Below the pieces are notes generated by a model that was given only the letters and a program-made list of their open reading frames with translations, searched no databases and was not told where the DNA came from. From positions 1 through 64,000 of the forward strand of contig JAJOJL010000040.1 of assembly GCA_021208645.1 (NCBI GenBank): DNA of 64,000 nucleotides. Reading direction: 5' to 3'. A program made the translations under genes and the position numbers. Origin of the DNA: Bacillus sp. (in: firmicutes). Its GTDB lineage: Bacteria; Bacillota; Bacilli; Bacillales; Salisediminibacteriaceae. Shown piece by piece: positions 54,626 through 63,634 of this stretch; the stretch's first letter is position 1; the number at the start of each line of letters is the position of its first letter.

Positions 54626-54705
54626 CATTTTAATTAGTATAAAGGGCTATCGATGTTACATTTTTTTTTGAAACGGTGAAAGGGATTTTGGTTATCTTCC
54701 TGTTG

Positions 54706-54855
54706 TTTACAACGGGTAACCCATTTTCCAACTTACGTTCGTGTTCCTTTTTCCCTCTCACGACACGAAACTCCATTTTCATTCTACTTTAATGTTGCTC
54801 TTTACATTTACAACGGAAAATCAAATTCTCCGCCCTAAGTTCACGTTCTTTCCAT
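54706..54855. repeat. Array of three degenerate ~51-bp repeats
   Basis: Units starting near 54706, 54757 and 54807 share TTTACAACGG or CTCACGACAC, then CCATTTTC, and GTTCnnGTTC. The first and third are closest. Period about 51 bp. With the tup repeats it fills the gap 54503-55009; no other feature was seen there. Confidence 0.55.
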
Positions 54856-55009
54856 ATGTAATTGGAAGTTGATTTACCGTTTAATAACTTTATTAACAAG
54901 GAATATAACAACAGTAGACAAATTTCTTTATTTACTTTAACAGCATTAATTCTGGCTTTGTTACACTACTTCTTTTTAACGTTGATTCTAACTTTAAGGA
55001 GGGACTATT

Positions 55010-55566
55010 ATGGTAGAAGTAAAAAAGAGTTCGTTCGGGAGTGAAGTCATTGTAGGTGAAAATCCAGTATCCCGCTTCTTATTTGCTAATACCCGCTCGG
55101 CATGGATTTGGTTAATCCTTCGATTATATTTAGGTTACTCATGGCTCACTGCTGGATGGGGGAAAGTCGGTGCTGAAGGTTGGACTGGCCCCAATGCCGG
55201 TGCTGCCATTGAAGGGTATATGAGAGGAGCACTAGCACGAGCCGAAGAAGGGGACGTAGCCGGTTGGTATGCGTGGTTCTAGAAACAGTCGTTATCCCAA
55301 ATGCCACCCCATTTGCCTATATGGTCGCATGGGGAGAAGTTCTTGTTGGTTTAGGGTTAATTATTGGATTTTTAACAGGTATAGCTGCATTTTTTGGTGC
55401 CTTAATGAATATGTCCTTTTTATTGGCAGGTACCATTAGCTCAAACCCGGTCATGTTTATGATTGCAGTTTTTCTCATTCTTGCTTGGAAGGTTGCAGGT
55501 TGGTATGGTGTAGACCGTTGGGCCTTGCCAAAACTAGGAACTCCATGGGAGAGAATACGACCATAA
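55010..55566 (+). pseudogene. DoxX-family membrane protein, one frameshift
   Basis: The ATG at 55010 follows AAGGAGGG. The N-terminal half (LILRLYLGYSWLTAGWGKV) and C-terminal half (ETVVIPNATPFAYMVAWGEV) are in different frames, split near 55275-55282 where one base is missing (TGGTT/CTAGAA; the TAG is created by the shift). The corrected protein has ~185 residues and four helices, typical of DoxX, a family linked to sulfur-compound oxidation and redox stress. Function in this organism unknown. Confidence 0.85.
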
Positions 55567-55639
55567 ACCTTTTTCTCCAAAATAGGGATACAATCAACAA
55601 TCCCCTCGGAAAGAAAAATTCGAAGCTACTTCAACTTCT

Positions 55640-55690
55640 AAAAGGGGGTCTTACAAGCCACTTCCATTTACCCATTAAGACCCCCTTTTC
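55640..55690. terminator. Bidirectional terminator between doxX and cydC
   Basis: AAAAGGGGGTCTTA (55640-55653) pairs perfectly with TAAGACCCCCTTTT (55676-55689). T on both strands. Confidence 0.85.
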
Positions 55691-55695
55691 GCTTT

Positions 55696-57414
55696 TTACA
55701 TCAACACACTCTTTTCAATTTGTTTCATTTCATAGAAATATCCTTGCTTCTCCATAAGCTCTTCAAAAGAGCCCTGTTCCACAATCTCCCCTTGGTCCAT
55801 CACAATTATGAGATCCATTTTCTCCAATCCGACAAGTCTGTGACTAACAAGGATCATTGTGTCTTCTTGGCCCTGCTCCAACAGATGTTCAAATATAAAC
55901 CGCTCCGTTAACACATCCACAGATGATGCTGGTTCATCCATTAGCCAGAATTTTGCCCCTTTCAACATGGCTCGAGCCATGGCCAGCCTTTGTTTTTCTC
56001 CACCAGAAAGGTTTCCACCCTTTTCCAATACCACATCAGATAAAGAAAATTCCTCCAGTTTCACTTTCCTTAAGGCTGATTTTAACTGTTCCACAGTTAA
56101 GTCGTCCTTGGCCAGTCTTAAATTATCTTCGATGCTACCGTAAAAAAAGTGATTTTCCTGCAAAATAACATTCGTTCCGTCCCATAATTCCTCATCGTTA
56201 ATAGCTTGAATCGGCTGATTATTTATTCGAACTTCTCCCTCGGCCCCTTTGTAAAATTTGAGTATAAGTTGAAGTAGTGTAGATTTACCTGAACCACTTG
56301 GCCCGACAATTGCTGTTTTTGAACTGGCAGGCAATACAAAATTCACGTTTTTTAGTACAGGACGGTTTTCTCCCGGAAAGGAAAAAGTCAACTTATTCAC
56401 TTCTATGGATGGAGCCTTTGTTAGATCCACCCCTAACTGAACAGGCATCTCTGCCACTTCCTCTTCCCCTTCAATTACGGAAAACAGTCTTCGGGACGCT
56501 TGGCGGCTCTCTGCAAAATACCTCGGGAAAGCTGCCATCGGTGCTGCGTTTTCAAAGACTGTAATGGAAATCATAACAAGCATCGCCAGAAATACTCCGT
56601 CCAAGCTACCACCTGCTGCTAAATAGGCCGCTATTCCCAGTACAGCGGCAGAAATTAAGAAGGATAGTGAATTACTAATGGAAAGGTGAAGAAACTCTTT
56701 GCTCCCTTCCCGCTCTTGTGATCTTACATAGTCATCTGACGCTTCTATTAACGCATCCCGTTTCTCTCCTAAGCGTTGGTACAGCTTTAAATCCCTGTAG
56801 CCATAGAAGAATTCCGTCGCATCTGTGGAAACTTGGCCCCGCAATTCCCTTAACTGCTGTAGCACTCTTTCTTGTCTCACCGTTAACCATAAGGGAACAA
56901 TAAGCCCTGTTAAAACAAGGCCTGCCAACAAAAGGATAGCAACCTCCATTGTGAATAAGGCTGTAAATGTAATTGTCGCTAAAAAGATGATGATCATAAC
57001 AATTGGTGGATAAAAGACCCTAAGAAAGAAGTTTTGTAAGCTCTCCACATCACCTACAATTCGTGCTAGCAAATCCCCGCTTCGATATTTCTGGAACACC
57101 TTTGGGGCAAGGGGTTCTAGTTTTTCAAAGAAATAGACACGTAAATTACTTAATTTCGTGAAGGTTGCGCGGTGAGAATACAATCGTTCTGCATATCGGC
57201 TCAACGCCCTCATCACACTAAACAGTTTTAACAATGCGATGCTGATGGTTAATATATACAACGGAGGTTTGATAGCAGCCATTGATATTAAATACCCGCT
57301 GTTAGCGAATAATGCAACAGCACCCATTCCTGCTAAGAAGCCAAATAAAATGGAAAGGAGGATATCCCGCTTTTCAAGGAGCATCAGCTTGATTAATACT
57401 TTTACGTCTGTCAT
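55696..57414 (-). CDS. cydC: Cysteine/glutathione ABC exporter subunit CydC
   Basis: This 572-residue half-transporter has six membrane helices (residues 15-300) and an ATPase domain. Walker [12 protein letters not shown] and signature LSGGEKQRLAMARAM are present; the D-loop region is LMDEPASSVD. CydCD exports cysteine/glutathione and is needed to assemble cytochrome bd. It overlaps cydD by 4 bp. It serves cydABS located 5 kb away. Naming follows the E. coli-type family. Confidence 0.9.
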   Translation of the reverse strand: MTDVKVLIKLMLLEKRDILLSILFGFLAGMGAVALFANSGYLISMAAIKPPLYILTISIALLKLFSVMRALSRYAERLYSHRATFTKLSNLRVYFFEKLEPLAPKVFQKYRSGDLLARIVGDVESLQNFFLRVFYPPIVMIIIFLATITFTALFTMEVAILLLAGLVLTGLIVPLWLTVRQERVLQQLRELRGQVSTDATEFFYGYRDLKLYQRLGEKRDALIEASDDYVRSQEREGSKEFLHLSISNSLSFLISAAVLGIAAYLAAGGSLDGVFLAMLVMISITVFENAAPMAAFPRYFAESRQASRRLFSVIEGEEEVAEMPVQLGVDLTKAPSIEVNKLTFSFPGENRPVLKNVNFVLPASSKTAIVGPSGSGKSTLLQLILKFYKGAEGEVRINNQPIQAINDEELWDGTNVILQENHFFYGSIEDNLRLAKDDLTVEQLKSALRKVKLEEFSLSDVVLEKGGNLSGGEKQRLAMARAMLKGAKFWLMDEPASSVDVLTERFIFEHLLEQGQEDTMILVSHRLVGLEKMDLIIVMDQGEIVEQGSFEELMEKQGYFYEMKQIEKSVLM

Positions 57415-59148
57415 CCAGCATCCCCTCCTTCATGGATCGACACCATATTTTGGTACTCCAAATGGTTTGCCAATAATTCTTCATGACTGCCAACCGCCAC
57501 CAATTCTCCACCACTAAGAAACAATATTTGCTCAGCTTTTCGAATAGTATGAAGCCGGTGGGCCACGGTTATTACCGTAGAGGACTCAGCCAACTCCTTC
57601 ATGGACCGTTGCAAGATCCGCTCCGTATGTAAATCTAGACCTACAGTTGGTTCGTCAAACAAAATAATTGATGGTTTTTTCAAAAAAGCCCTCGCCAAAG
57701 CGATTCTTTGCTTTTCTCCACCTGAGAGTCCTCTGCCCCCTTCACCAACCTTTGTGTCAAAACCATCTTCCAGCGAGTTTATCATTTCCAATATCCCCGC
57801 TTTATTCGCCGCTTGTCGAATTTCAGCTGTTGAAACATCCCCTTTCCCTCCAACAGTAATATTCTCTTTTATTGTTCCAGCAAAGAGATACGGGTTTTGT
57901 GAAATATAACTTAAATGATCGTACCAATCCATCTCTTTGTATTCATAAAGCATTTTCCCATTCACCAAGATATCGCCTTTGGCAGGAAGTATCATCCCTG
58001 ACAATAAATGAAGCAACGTGGTTTTTCCTGAGCCGCTTCTCCCTATGACAGCCACGTTACTCTTTGGTGGAATGCTAGCTGTAATATTCTTTAGTTGAAA
58101 TTCCCCTTCTCCTCCATATTGAAAATGAACGTTTTTAAGTTCAATAATAGGGGGCTCCGAACCTTCGGGCAAAGACAACTTCCCCCATTTGACTGGCTGT
58201 TCTTTTTCCTCTAACTCCTTAATTATATTTTTGGCAGCACCCATACTTCCCCTACCAGAATGAAATGCGCTTCCTAGTTCCTTTAAAAAATTAAAATACT
58301 CAGGAACTAATATAAGTACAAAAAATGCTGTAAAAAAAAGTAAGATTTTCATAAATCACGAGGCGAAGTCCCACTTCTAACGCCACAAGTGCAATAGCCA
58401 GCATAGAAATAAACTCCAGCATCAAGGAGGATACGAAAGCAATCTTTAAGACTGTCATGGTGGAGTCCCGATAATCGAGACTACTTGTTCGAATGACCTC
58501 CCTTTTTTCCTTGGCCCTTCCAAGAAGTTTTAAAGTAGTCAACCCTTGGAGAATGTCTAAAAACTTCCCAGAAAACTGGGCCAGTTTTTCCAATTGTTCC
58601 TCTGATTTCTTTTGTGTAGCTTTTCCTATAATTATCATAAAAATTGGGATAAAAGGGGATGTCACAAGGATAATAAGACCTGACACCCAATTATAATAAA
58701 ATATGGCAATAATAATCATTAATGGCACAATAGATGTTTGGATGATTTGTGGATAATATTTAGAGAAATAATCGTCCACCTCATCTACTGCATCGAGCAA
58801 TACACTTACTTTTTCTCCTGACTGTCCCTTCAAGGAACCAAGCAGTGGATTTCGAGCATATTTTCCTAATAGTTCCTTCCGAAAATCAGCCTTTGCCCTT
58901 GCCGCCAATTTCACACCTGCTTTTCCATTTACATAAGAAAAATAGGCTCTTCCAATAAGGGCCATTGCCAGCCATCCTAAAGGTACAAGAACTTCTTGGA
59001 AGGCAGCACCTTGGAGAAAAATACTATCTACGATAACGACGATAAAATAAGCTTGGGCAACAATTGTCACTCCTAATAAAAGGGACATGAATACAAACGT
59101 GTATTGAATTTTCTTTTGAGCTCTAGCTATCTCTTTTAATTGCTTCAT
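57411..59148 (-). pseudogene. cydD: Cysteine/glutathione ABC exporter subunit CydD, one frameshift
   Basis: First half of the heterodimeric exporter. The TM domain (residues 1-310) reads ALVALEVGLRLVIYENLTF and then breaks in a run of eight A (58332-58339). One base fewer gives TAFFVLILVPEYFNFLKELG and the ATPase domain (Walker A GRSGSGKTTLLH, signature LSGGEKQRIA). The corrected length is ~578 residues, normal for CydD. ATG overlap with cydC. Homopolymer indel, probably an error. Confidence 0.9.
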
Positions 59149-59182
59149 TTAGATTTCTCCTCATACTATTGACGATCTTTTT

Positions 59183-59785
59183 TCAAAGCATTCCAAGCCT
59201 TTTCCCCCACTCAACCCACTCACTGTTTCGCAATATATTCAATTTCTTGCGGATATTCCTGCGATGATTCTCCACCGTTTTGGGTGATATACTTAATAGC
59301 TTTGCTGTGTCTTTAACAGTATAGCCGTTTACCTTTAATTGAAATACTTCCTTTTCACGACGAGAGAGTTCATTATTATTGTAATTATCAACGGAAGAAT
59401 TCTGTTTGTTTACATTTAAGTACAGTTTTTCACCCTCCAACACCCTTTGAAAAAAATCCATTAACTCCTCTAAGGAAGAATTTTCGTGAAAAACACCGTC
59501 TGCTTTCTCCAAACTGGAAACCTGATTATTGCATTCCTTCCACAAGAAAACCCGTTTACAATCGGAGGGTAACCCCTTTAATCGAGTTAGGAGAGTTGTT
59601 ATGTAGTCTCCTCCTTGTAAATTAGCATCTGCTACAATCAAATCAAATTTATATGTCTTCGCCGTATTAATTAGCTCTTCTACTGTTGAGACTTCAGCTA
59701 TGTAATCGATTGGCTTAATATCTTTTAATAACTGAACCAGGCCGTACCTTAACAACTCTTGATTCATTGCCACCAGGACTTTCAT
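59183..59785 (-). CDS. Orphan NarL/LuxR-type regulator with degenerate receiver
   Basis: The ATG at 59785 is chosen because GAGGGGGG lies 8 bp upstream. The 200-residue protein has a receiver domain and a LuxR-type HTH (LSRREKEVFQLKVNGYTVKD, then SISPKTVENHRRNIRKKL, about residues 137-185). The phospho-acceptor Asp53 is kept, but the acidic pair at residues 7-8 is Met-Asn. Lacking the pair needed for Mg2+, it may act without phosphorylation. It is 34 bp upstream of cydD, so it is in the cydDC operon. Confidence 0.75.
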   Translation of the reverse strand: MKVLVAMNQELLRYGLVQLLKDIKPIDYIAEVSTVEELINTAKTYKFDLIVADANLQGGDYITTLLTRLKGLPSDCKRVFLWKECNNQVSSLEKADGVFHENSSLEELMDFFQRVLEGEKLYLNVNKQNSSVDNYNNNELSRREKEVFQLKVNGYTVKDTAKLLSISPKTVENHRRNIRKKLNILRNSEWVEWGKRLGML

Positions 59786-59856
59786 AACCAAGTCCCCCCC
59801 TCGTATTTTAAAAAACATACTACAGTTCATCTTACTATAAACGTCTTTTAAAATAA

Positions 59857-59888
59857 AAAAATCCCACCGATGGGTAATCGGTAGGATT
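59857..59888 (-). terminator. Terminator of the MFS gene
   Basis: AATCC-ACCGAT and ATCGGT-GGATT pair (one mismatch); on the minus strand seven T follow, 9 bp after the stop at 59898. Confidence 0.75.
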
Positions 59889-59897
59889 AACATTCTG

Positions 59898-61304
59898 TTA
59901 AGTTGGCTGTTCGTCGTTCTCCGGCTGTTCCTTTGGCAAGAAAATAAAGACGAGCATTACACAAAGGGAAGCAACCATCGCCATGATGATAAAGACGGAG
60001 TGTAATCCTCCTGCCAGTATATGAGGCGCCACATTGGTTCCATTATTCGTATGACCACCAATATGCTGATTAAGAATCATTCCTAAAAAAGCAATGCCCA
60101 ACGTTTGACCTAACGTACGAAGAAAGGCGTTGGATGAGGCTGCAGCACCGCGATTGTTCCAATCGACAGACGATTGTACGATGACCGTAAACACTGTCAT
60201 GGACAAGCCAAATCCTAAACCCACAAAAAACATAATGACAATGAGAAGAACATTGGGTGTGGAACTAGTTATGAAGGTTAACGAAATAGTCCCCATTGCA
60301 ATTAAGATAACACCAGTCAAGGAAATAGGCTTGGATCCAATGTCTACAAGATACCTCCCACAGATAAAAGAACCTAACGGCCAGCCTAGCGACATGGGAA
60401 TTAAGGTCAATCCAGAAGAAGTAGCTGCCAAGAGCAGCACCCCTTGTACCCATAGGGGTAAATATGCCGTCAAACCAATTAAAATGGAGCCAAGAAGTAA
60501 ACCACTAATACTAGCAATGAGCAAATGACGGTTTTTAAATAAATGAAATGGTACCATCGGTTCCTTTACCTTTAGTTGAATAACAATGAAAGTTCCTAAA
60601 AATAGAAATGCAATAGCAAATAATCCATACATCATCTCTGCTTGTAAAGGCTGTTCATTTTCCATGGACAGGAGGGCATAAAGCAACGCCCCAGTCCCTA
60701 TCATGAACGTAATGGCACCACCAAAATCAATGTACCGCTTCCGCTTCTCGATTTTTTCCTCTAAGTATTTCCAAATCAAATACATGGCTAACAGGCCAAA
60801 TGGGACGTTAATAAAGAAAATCCAGTGCCATGTAAAAAAGTCTACAAAGAACCCACCCACTAACGGACCGAATATCCCTGCTACTCCCCAAATAGAACCA
60901 ATGATTGCTTGGGCCTTTGCCCTTTGCTTATATGGAAAAACATCTCCCACAATCGTGAAGGTCATTGGCATCAATGCACCTGCTCCAACTCCTTGAACTG
61001 CGCGGAACAGGATTAACTGCTCCATGGACTGGGATAAGCCACAAAGAACCGATCCTAGTAAAAACAGGCTAGCACCTGTTATGAATATTTTTTTCCTACC
61101 AAATAAGTCTGCAAGCTTACCAAATATGGGGGTCATAACTGCATAGGTTAACAAGTAAATAGCAAACACCCAGCTAATTAAATCCAGCCCTCCCAGATCT
61201 CTTGTTATGACTGGCATGGCTGTACTAATAACAGTGACCTCAATCGCTGCTAGAAAGGTGGCAATTATAAGTGCAATGGTTATATTCCGTTGGTAACGAT
61301 TCAT
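59898..61304 (-). CDS. MFS multidrug exporter (DHA2/EmrB-QacA family)
   Basis: This 468-residue transporter has about 13-14 helices. The motif GKLADLFGRKKIF (residue ~62) and the antiporter motif in helix 5 (IGSIWGVAGIFGPLVGG) are characteristic of H+/drug antiporters of 14 helices. The ATG at 61304 lies near AGAAGGACTC. Exports hydrophobic compounds; specific substrate not deducible. Monocistronic with its own terminator. Confidence 0.9.
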   Translation of the reverse strand: MNRYQRNITIALIIATFLAAIEVTVISTAMPVITRDLGGLDLISWVFAIYLLTYAVMTPIFGKLADLFGRKKIFITGASLFLLGSVLCGLSQSMEQLILFRAVQGVGAGALMPMTFTIVGDVFPYKQRAKAQAIIGSIWGVAGIFGPLVGGFFVDFFTWHWIFFINVPFGLLAMYLIWKYLEEKIEKRKRYIDFGGAITFMIGTGALLYALLSMENEQPLQAEMMYGLFAIAFLFLGTFIVIQLKVKEPMVPFHLFKNRHLLIASISGLLLGSILIGLTAYLPLWVQGVLLLAATSSGLTLIPMSLGWPLGSFICGRYLVDIGSKPISLTGVILIAMGTISLTFITSSTPNVLLIVIMFFVGLGFGLSMTVFTVIVQSSVDWNNRGAAASSNAFLRTLGQTLGIAFLGMILNQHIGGHTNNGTNVAPHILAGGLHSVFIIMAMVASLCVMLVFIFLPKEQPENDEQPT

Positions 61305-61481
61305 TAGAGTCCTTCTCTCAATAATAATTCACTATTTCTATAATAATAGAGTATATACAGAAAGTATAATGAAATGCCCCATTGTAACAGTTTCGAACCG
61401 TTGAACAGTGATTATTTGTTGTGTGAATAGAATGGTCATTGTGGTAATAGTACAAGATAGAATTGCAATGGAATTAACTAT

Positions 61482-61510
61482 TTGACACAAAATCTAAATT
61501 CCTTTATAAC
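61482..61510 (+). promoter_or_regulatory. Promoter of the HD-domain gene
   Basis: TTGACA (61482-61487), 17 bp, TATAAC (61505-61510): near-perfect SigA promoter 29 bp before the start codon. Confidence 0.8.
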
Positions 61511-61538
61511 AGTAATAATATACAAAGGGGGAAAAGAA

Positions 61539-62177
61539 ATGGGAATTCATGCTTATTTAAAATCGTTAACAAAGCTAGAAAGAATTTACCGATGTCCTGG
61601 AGAGTTTAAATTCGAAGAACATAATGTAGCGGCCCATAGCTTTAAAGTAGCTCAATATGCTCAACTACTTGGAACGGTAGAAGAAATGCACGGGGTGGAA
61701 ATCGACTGGAAATCCCTTTACGAGAAGGCATTGAATCACGACTACAGCGAGATTTTTATCGGTGACATTAAGACACCAGTCAAATACGCGAGTCCAGAGC
61801 TAAGGGAAATGCTTGCTCAAGTAGAAGAAGGCATGACAAAGAAGTTCGTCCATGCAGAATTTCCAGAAGAACTTAGGGACATTTATTTGGAAAAATTAAA
61901 AGAAGGCAAGGACGACACAGTAGAAGGAAAAATCCTATCTGTCGCTGACAAGATGGATCAAATATACGAAGCCTTCACTGAAATTCAAAAAGGTAATGTT
62001 GAGCCCGTCTTTATGAAAATGTACAAATACTCCTTAATGGGAATTAAGGAAATCGATTTGCATTGCGTGAATTATTTTTTCGATCACATATTAGATGAGA
62101 TGCTGAAAGACAGTACAAATACAGCTGTAGATATCCACAAGCTCACGGCGAATATCTTAGAAAATAATATGGAATAA
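61539..62177 (+). CDS. HD-domain hydrolase (YfbR-like 5'-nucleotidase family)
   Basis: The ATG at 61539 is chosen because AAAGGGGG lies 8 bp upstream; the longer frame starts in the promoter. The 212-residue protein has the HD superfamily metal site: His in EEHNVAAHS, the HD pair in LNHDYSEIFIGD, and a later Asp in VADKMDQIYEAF. Related to YfbR, a deoxynucleoside 5'-monophosphatase, by layout. Cytoplasmic. Followed by a terminator. Confidence 0.85.
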   Translation: MGIHAYLKSLTKLERIYRCPGEFKFEEHNVAAHSFKVAQYAQLLGTVEEMHGVEIDWKSLYEKALNHDYSEIFIGDIKTPVKYASPELREMLAQVEEGMTKKFVHAEFPEELRDIYLEKLKEGKDDTVEGKILSVADKMDQIYEAFTEIQKGNVEPVFMKMYKYSLMGIKEIDLHCVNYFFDHILDEMLKDSTNTAVDIHKLTANILENNME

Positions 62178-62213
62178 ATGCGCGCGCAATACAGTGATAG
62201 TAAAAAAGATGCC

Positions 62214-62244
62214 AGGGAGGCTGCTCGCGATACAGCCTCTCTTT
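62214..62244 (+). terminator. Terminator of the HD-domain gene
   Basis: AGGGAGGCTG (62214-62223) pairs with CAGCCTCTCT (62233-62242, one mismatch). Confidence 0.7.
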
Positions 62245-62331
62245 AGAATAGAGTTCTTTCCTTTACACCTCCATAATTTTTATATTTATTCGTTATTTAT
62301 TTCAACAGCTATAGTCAGCTGGCTAGTATTC

Positions 62332-63141
62332 TTAGTTTAGAAATTTATACGGAGCAAGGGTATTTTCAGTAGGCCCCCGAATTAAACGTAACCACATCTT
62401 TGAAGTAGTCAGTCTGTTTTTTGGTTGTAAAAGGGAAGGTATACAACTAACCTTAAATGCTCCTGACCTCTTCAAAAGCATGTCTTTTCCAAGTAAATGA
62501 AATAAAATACTTTCATCATCATCATTGTCATACCGTTTATCTACGCCATTACTAACCTCTAGGTACAGCAACCCCCTCCCATCAGTTTTATTTAACAGTC
62601 GTATCCTACTTGAATAAGGGGAGTTAATGTAGGTGACGTCAAGTTCCCACAAACACCTCCAGATAAAACTAGCAATACTCATTAATAGTTGAGCCATAGC
62701 TATGGATACTGGAAGAAGAATGAACGGCTTCAACACATAATCTACTGGAGTAAGGGCTGTCCCTAAAAATAGGTGCCATAATGGATATGCAATTATGGAC
62801 AGGAAAGCTCCCGCAACAACAGAATGCTTAAAATGAACATTAGCTGACTTTGCCTTTTTTATGGTATGACGAATTGAGTTCCAACGAACCTCTCGATCTG
62901 CGAGACTTCTGATATAGAGGACCGCAGAACTTGTCCATTTAAATAAAAACGTAATACCTAGAAATACAAAAGGAAATAACAATAACGGTTTTATCACCGA
63001 ATCGACTGGAGTAACACTCAACCGCCATAATTGGATATGTATTAGATTAAATACGATATACGTCATTATTAAACATAATAAACCGACCAAAACAATCAAG
63101 CTCTGTTTTCTCTGATTTTTTTCTTCAATAATTTGCAACAA
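62332..63141 (-). CDS. Hypothetical membrane protein with internal duplication
   Basis: This 269-residue protein has two similar membrane modules: TPVDSVIKPLLLFPF (residues 44-58) and TPVDYVLKPFILLPV (131-145), each preceded by one helix and followed by another. The C-terminal ~90 residues are soluble, with a Lys/Arg-rich end. It looks like a duplicated two-helix unit plus a cytoplasmic domain. I recognise no family. ATG at 63141 with AGGAGC upstream. Confidence 0.65.
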   Translation of the reverse strand: MLQIIEEKNQRKQSLIVLVGLLCLIMTYIVFNLIHIQLWRLSVTPVDSVIKPLLLFPFVFLGITFLFKWTSSAVLYIRSLADREVRWNSIRHTIKKAKSANVHFKHSVVAGAFLSIIAYPLWHLFLGTALTPVDYVLKPFILLPVSIAMAQLLMSIASFIWRCLWELDVTYINSPYSSRIRLLNKTDGRGLLYLEVSNGVDKRYDNDDDESILFHLLGKDMLLKRSGAFKVSCIPSLLQPKNRLTTSKMWLRLIRGPTENTLAPYKFLN

Positions 63142-63507
63142 TAACAGCTCCTTTTTTGGTTGTCCGAGTCATATTTGCAATCATTGTAGCATATAGTAAA
63201 TAGGTTTTTTCAAAGAATCGTTAATCAAATTCCTCCATATACTGGGGGCAATCGGCACGGAATTTAGGAATAATCTTTAATATTTGTCTAAGCTTTAAAA
63301 CTCTTAGCGAATTGGTGATTTATAGATGAAATGTAATCTGAAAACCTCTAATGATTTGATAAAAATCTATGATGATAGCTAGAAAAAGTCTATAAAAACC
63401 AGGATTATTGCCAATTCGATAATGTTTACACCTCTAATCCTCCTTCAGAAAACAAATATCACGCTGTTTCCCTATATAAGATAAAGTTTTAATGTTACCT
63501 AATTTAG

Positions 63508-63533
63508 TGAAAAGGTTAATTAACTCCTTTTCA
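63508..63533. repeat. Inverted repeat around TTAATTAA
   Basis: TGAAAAGG (63508-63515) and CCTTTTCA (63526-63533) flank TTAATTAA. The 493-bp gap 63142-63634 holds little else recognisable; operator or weak hairpin. Confidence 0.4.
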
Positions 63534-63634
63534 GATCAGAAATCTATACGAAGGTATAATATATTCTCCAATTGGTTTTTGATACAGTAAAGAAGATACA
63601 GTTTTTGTAACTTCATCATGTGCGGGGTGAGAGG

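Noticed and set aside
55275-55285. TAG in doxX considered as pyrrolysine readthrough
   Set aside because: The protein continues in another frame after the TAG, so a missing base explains it.
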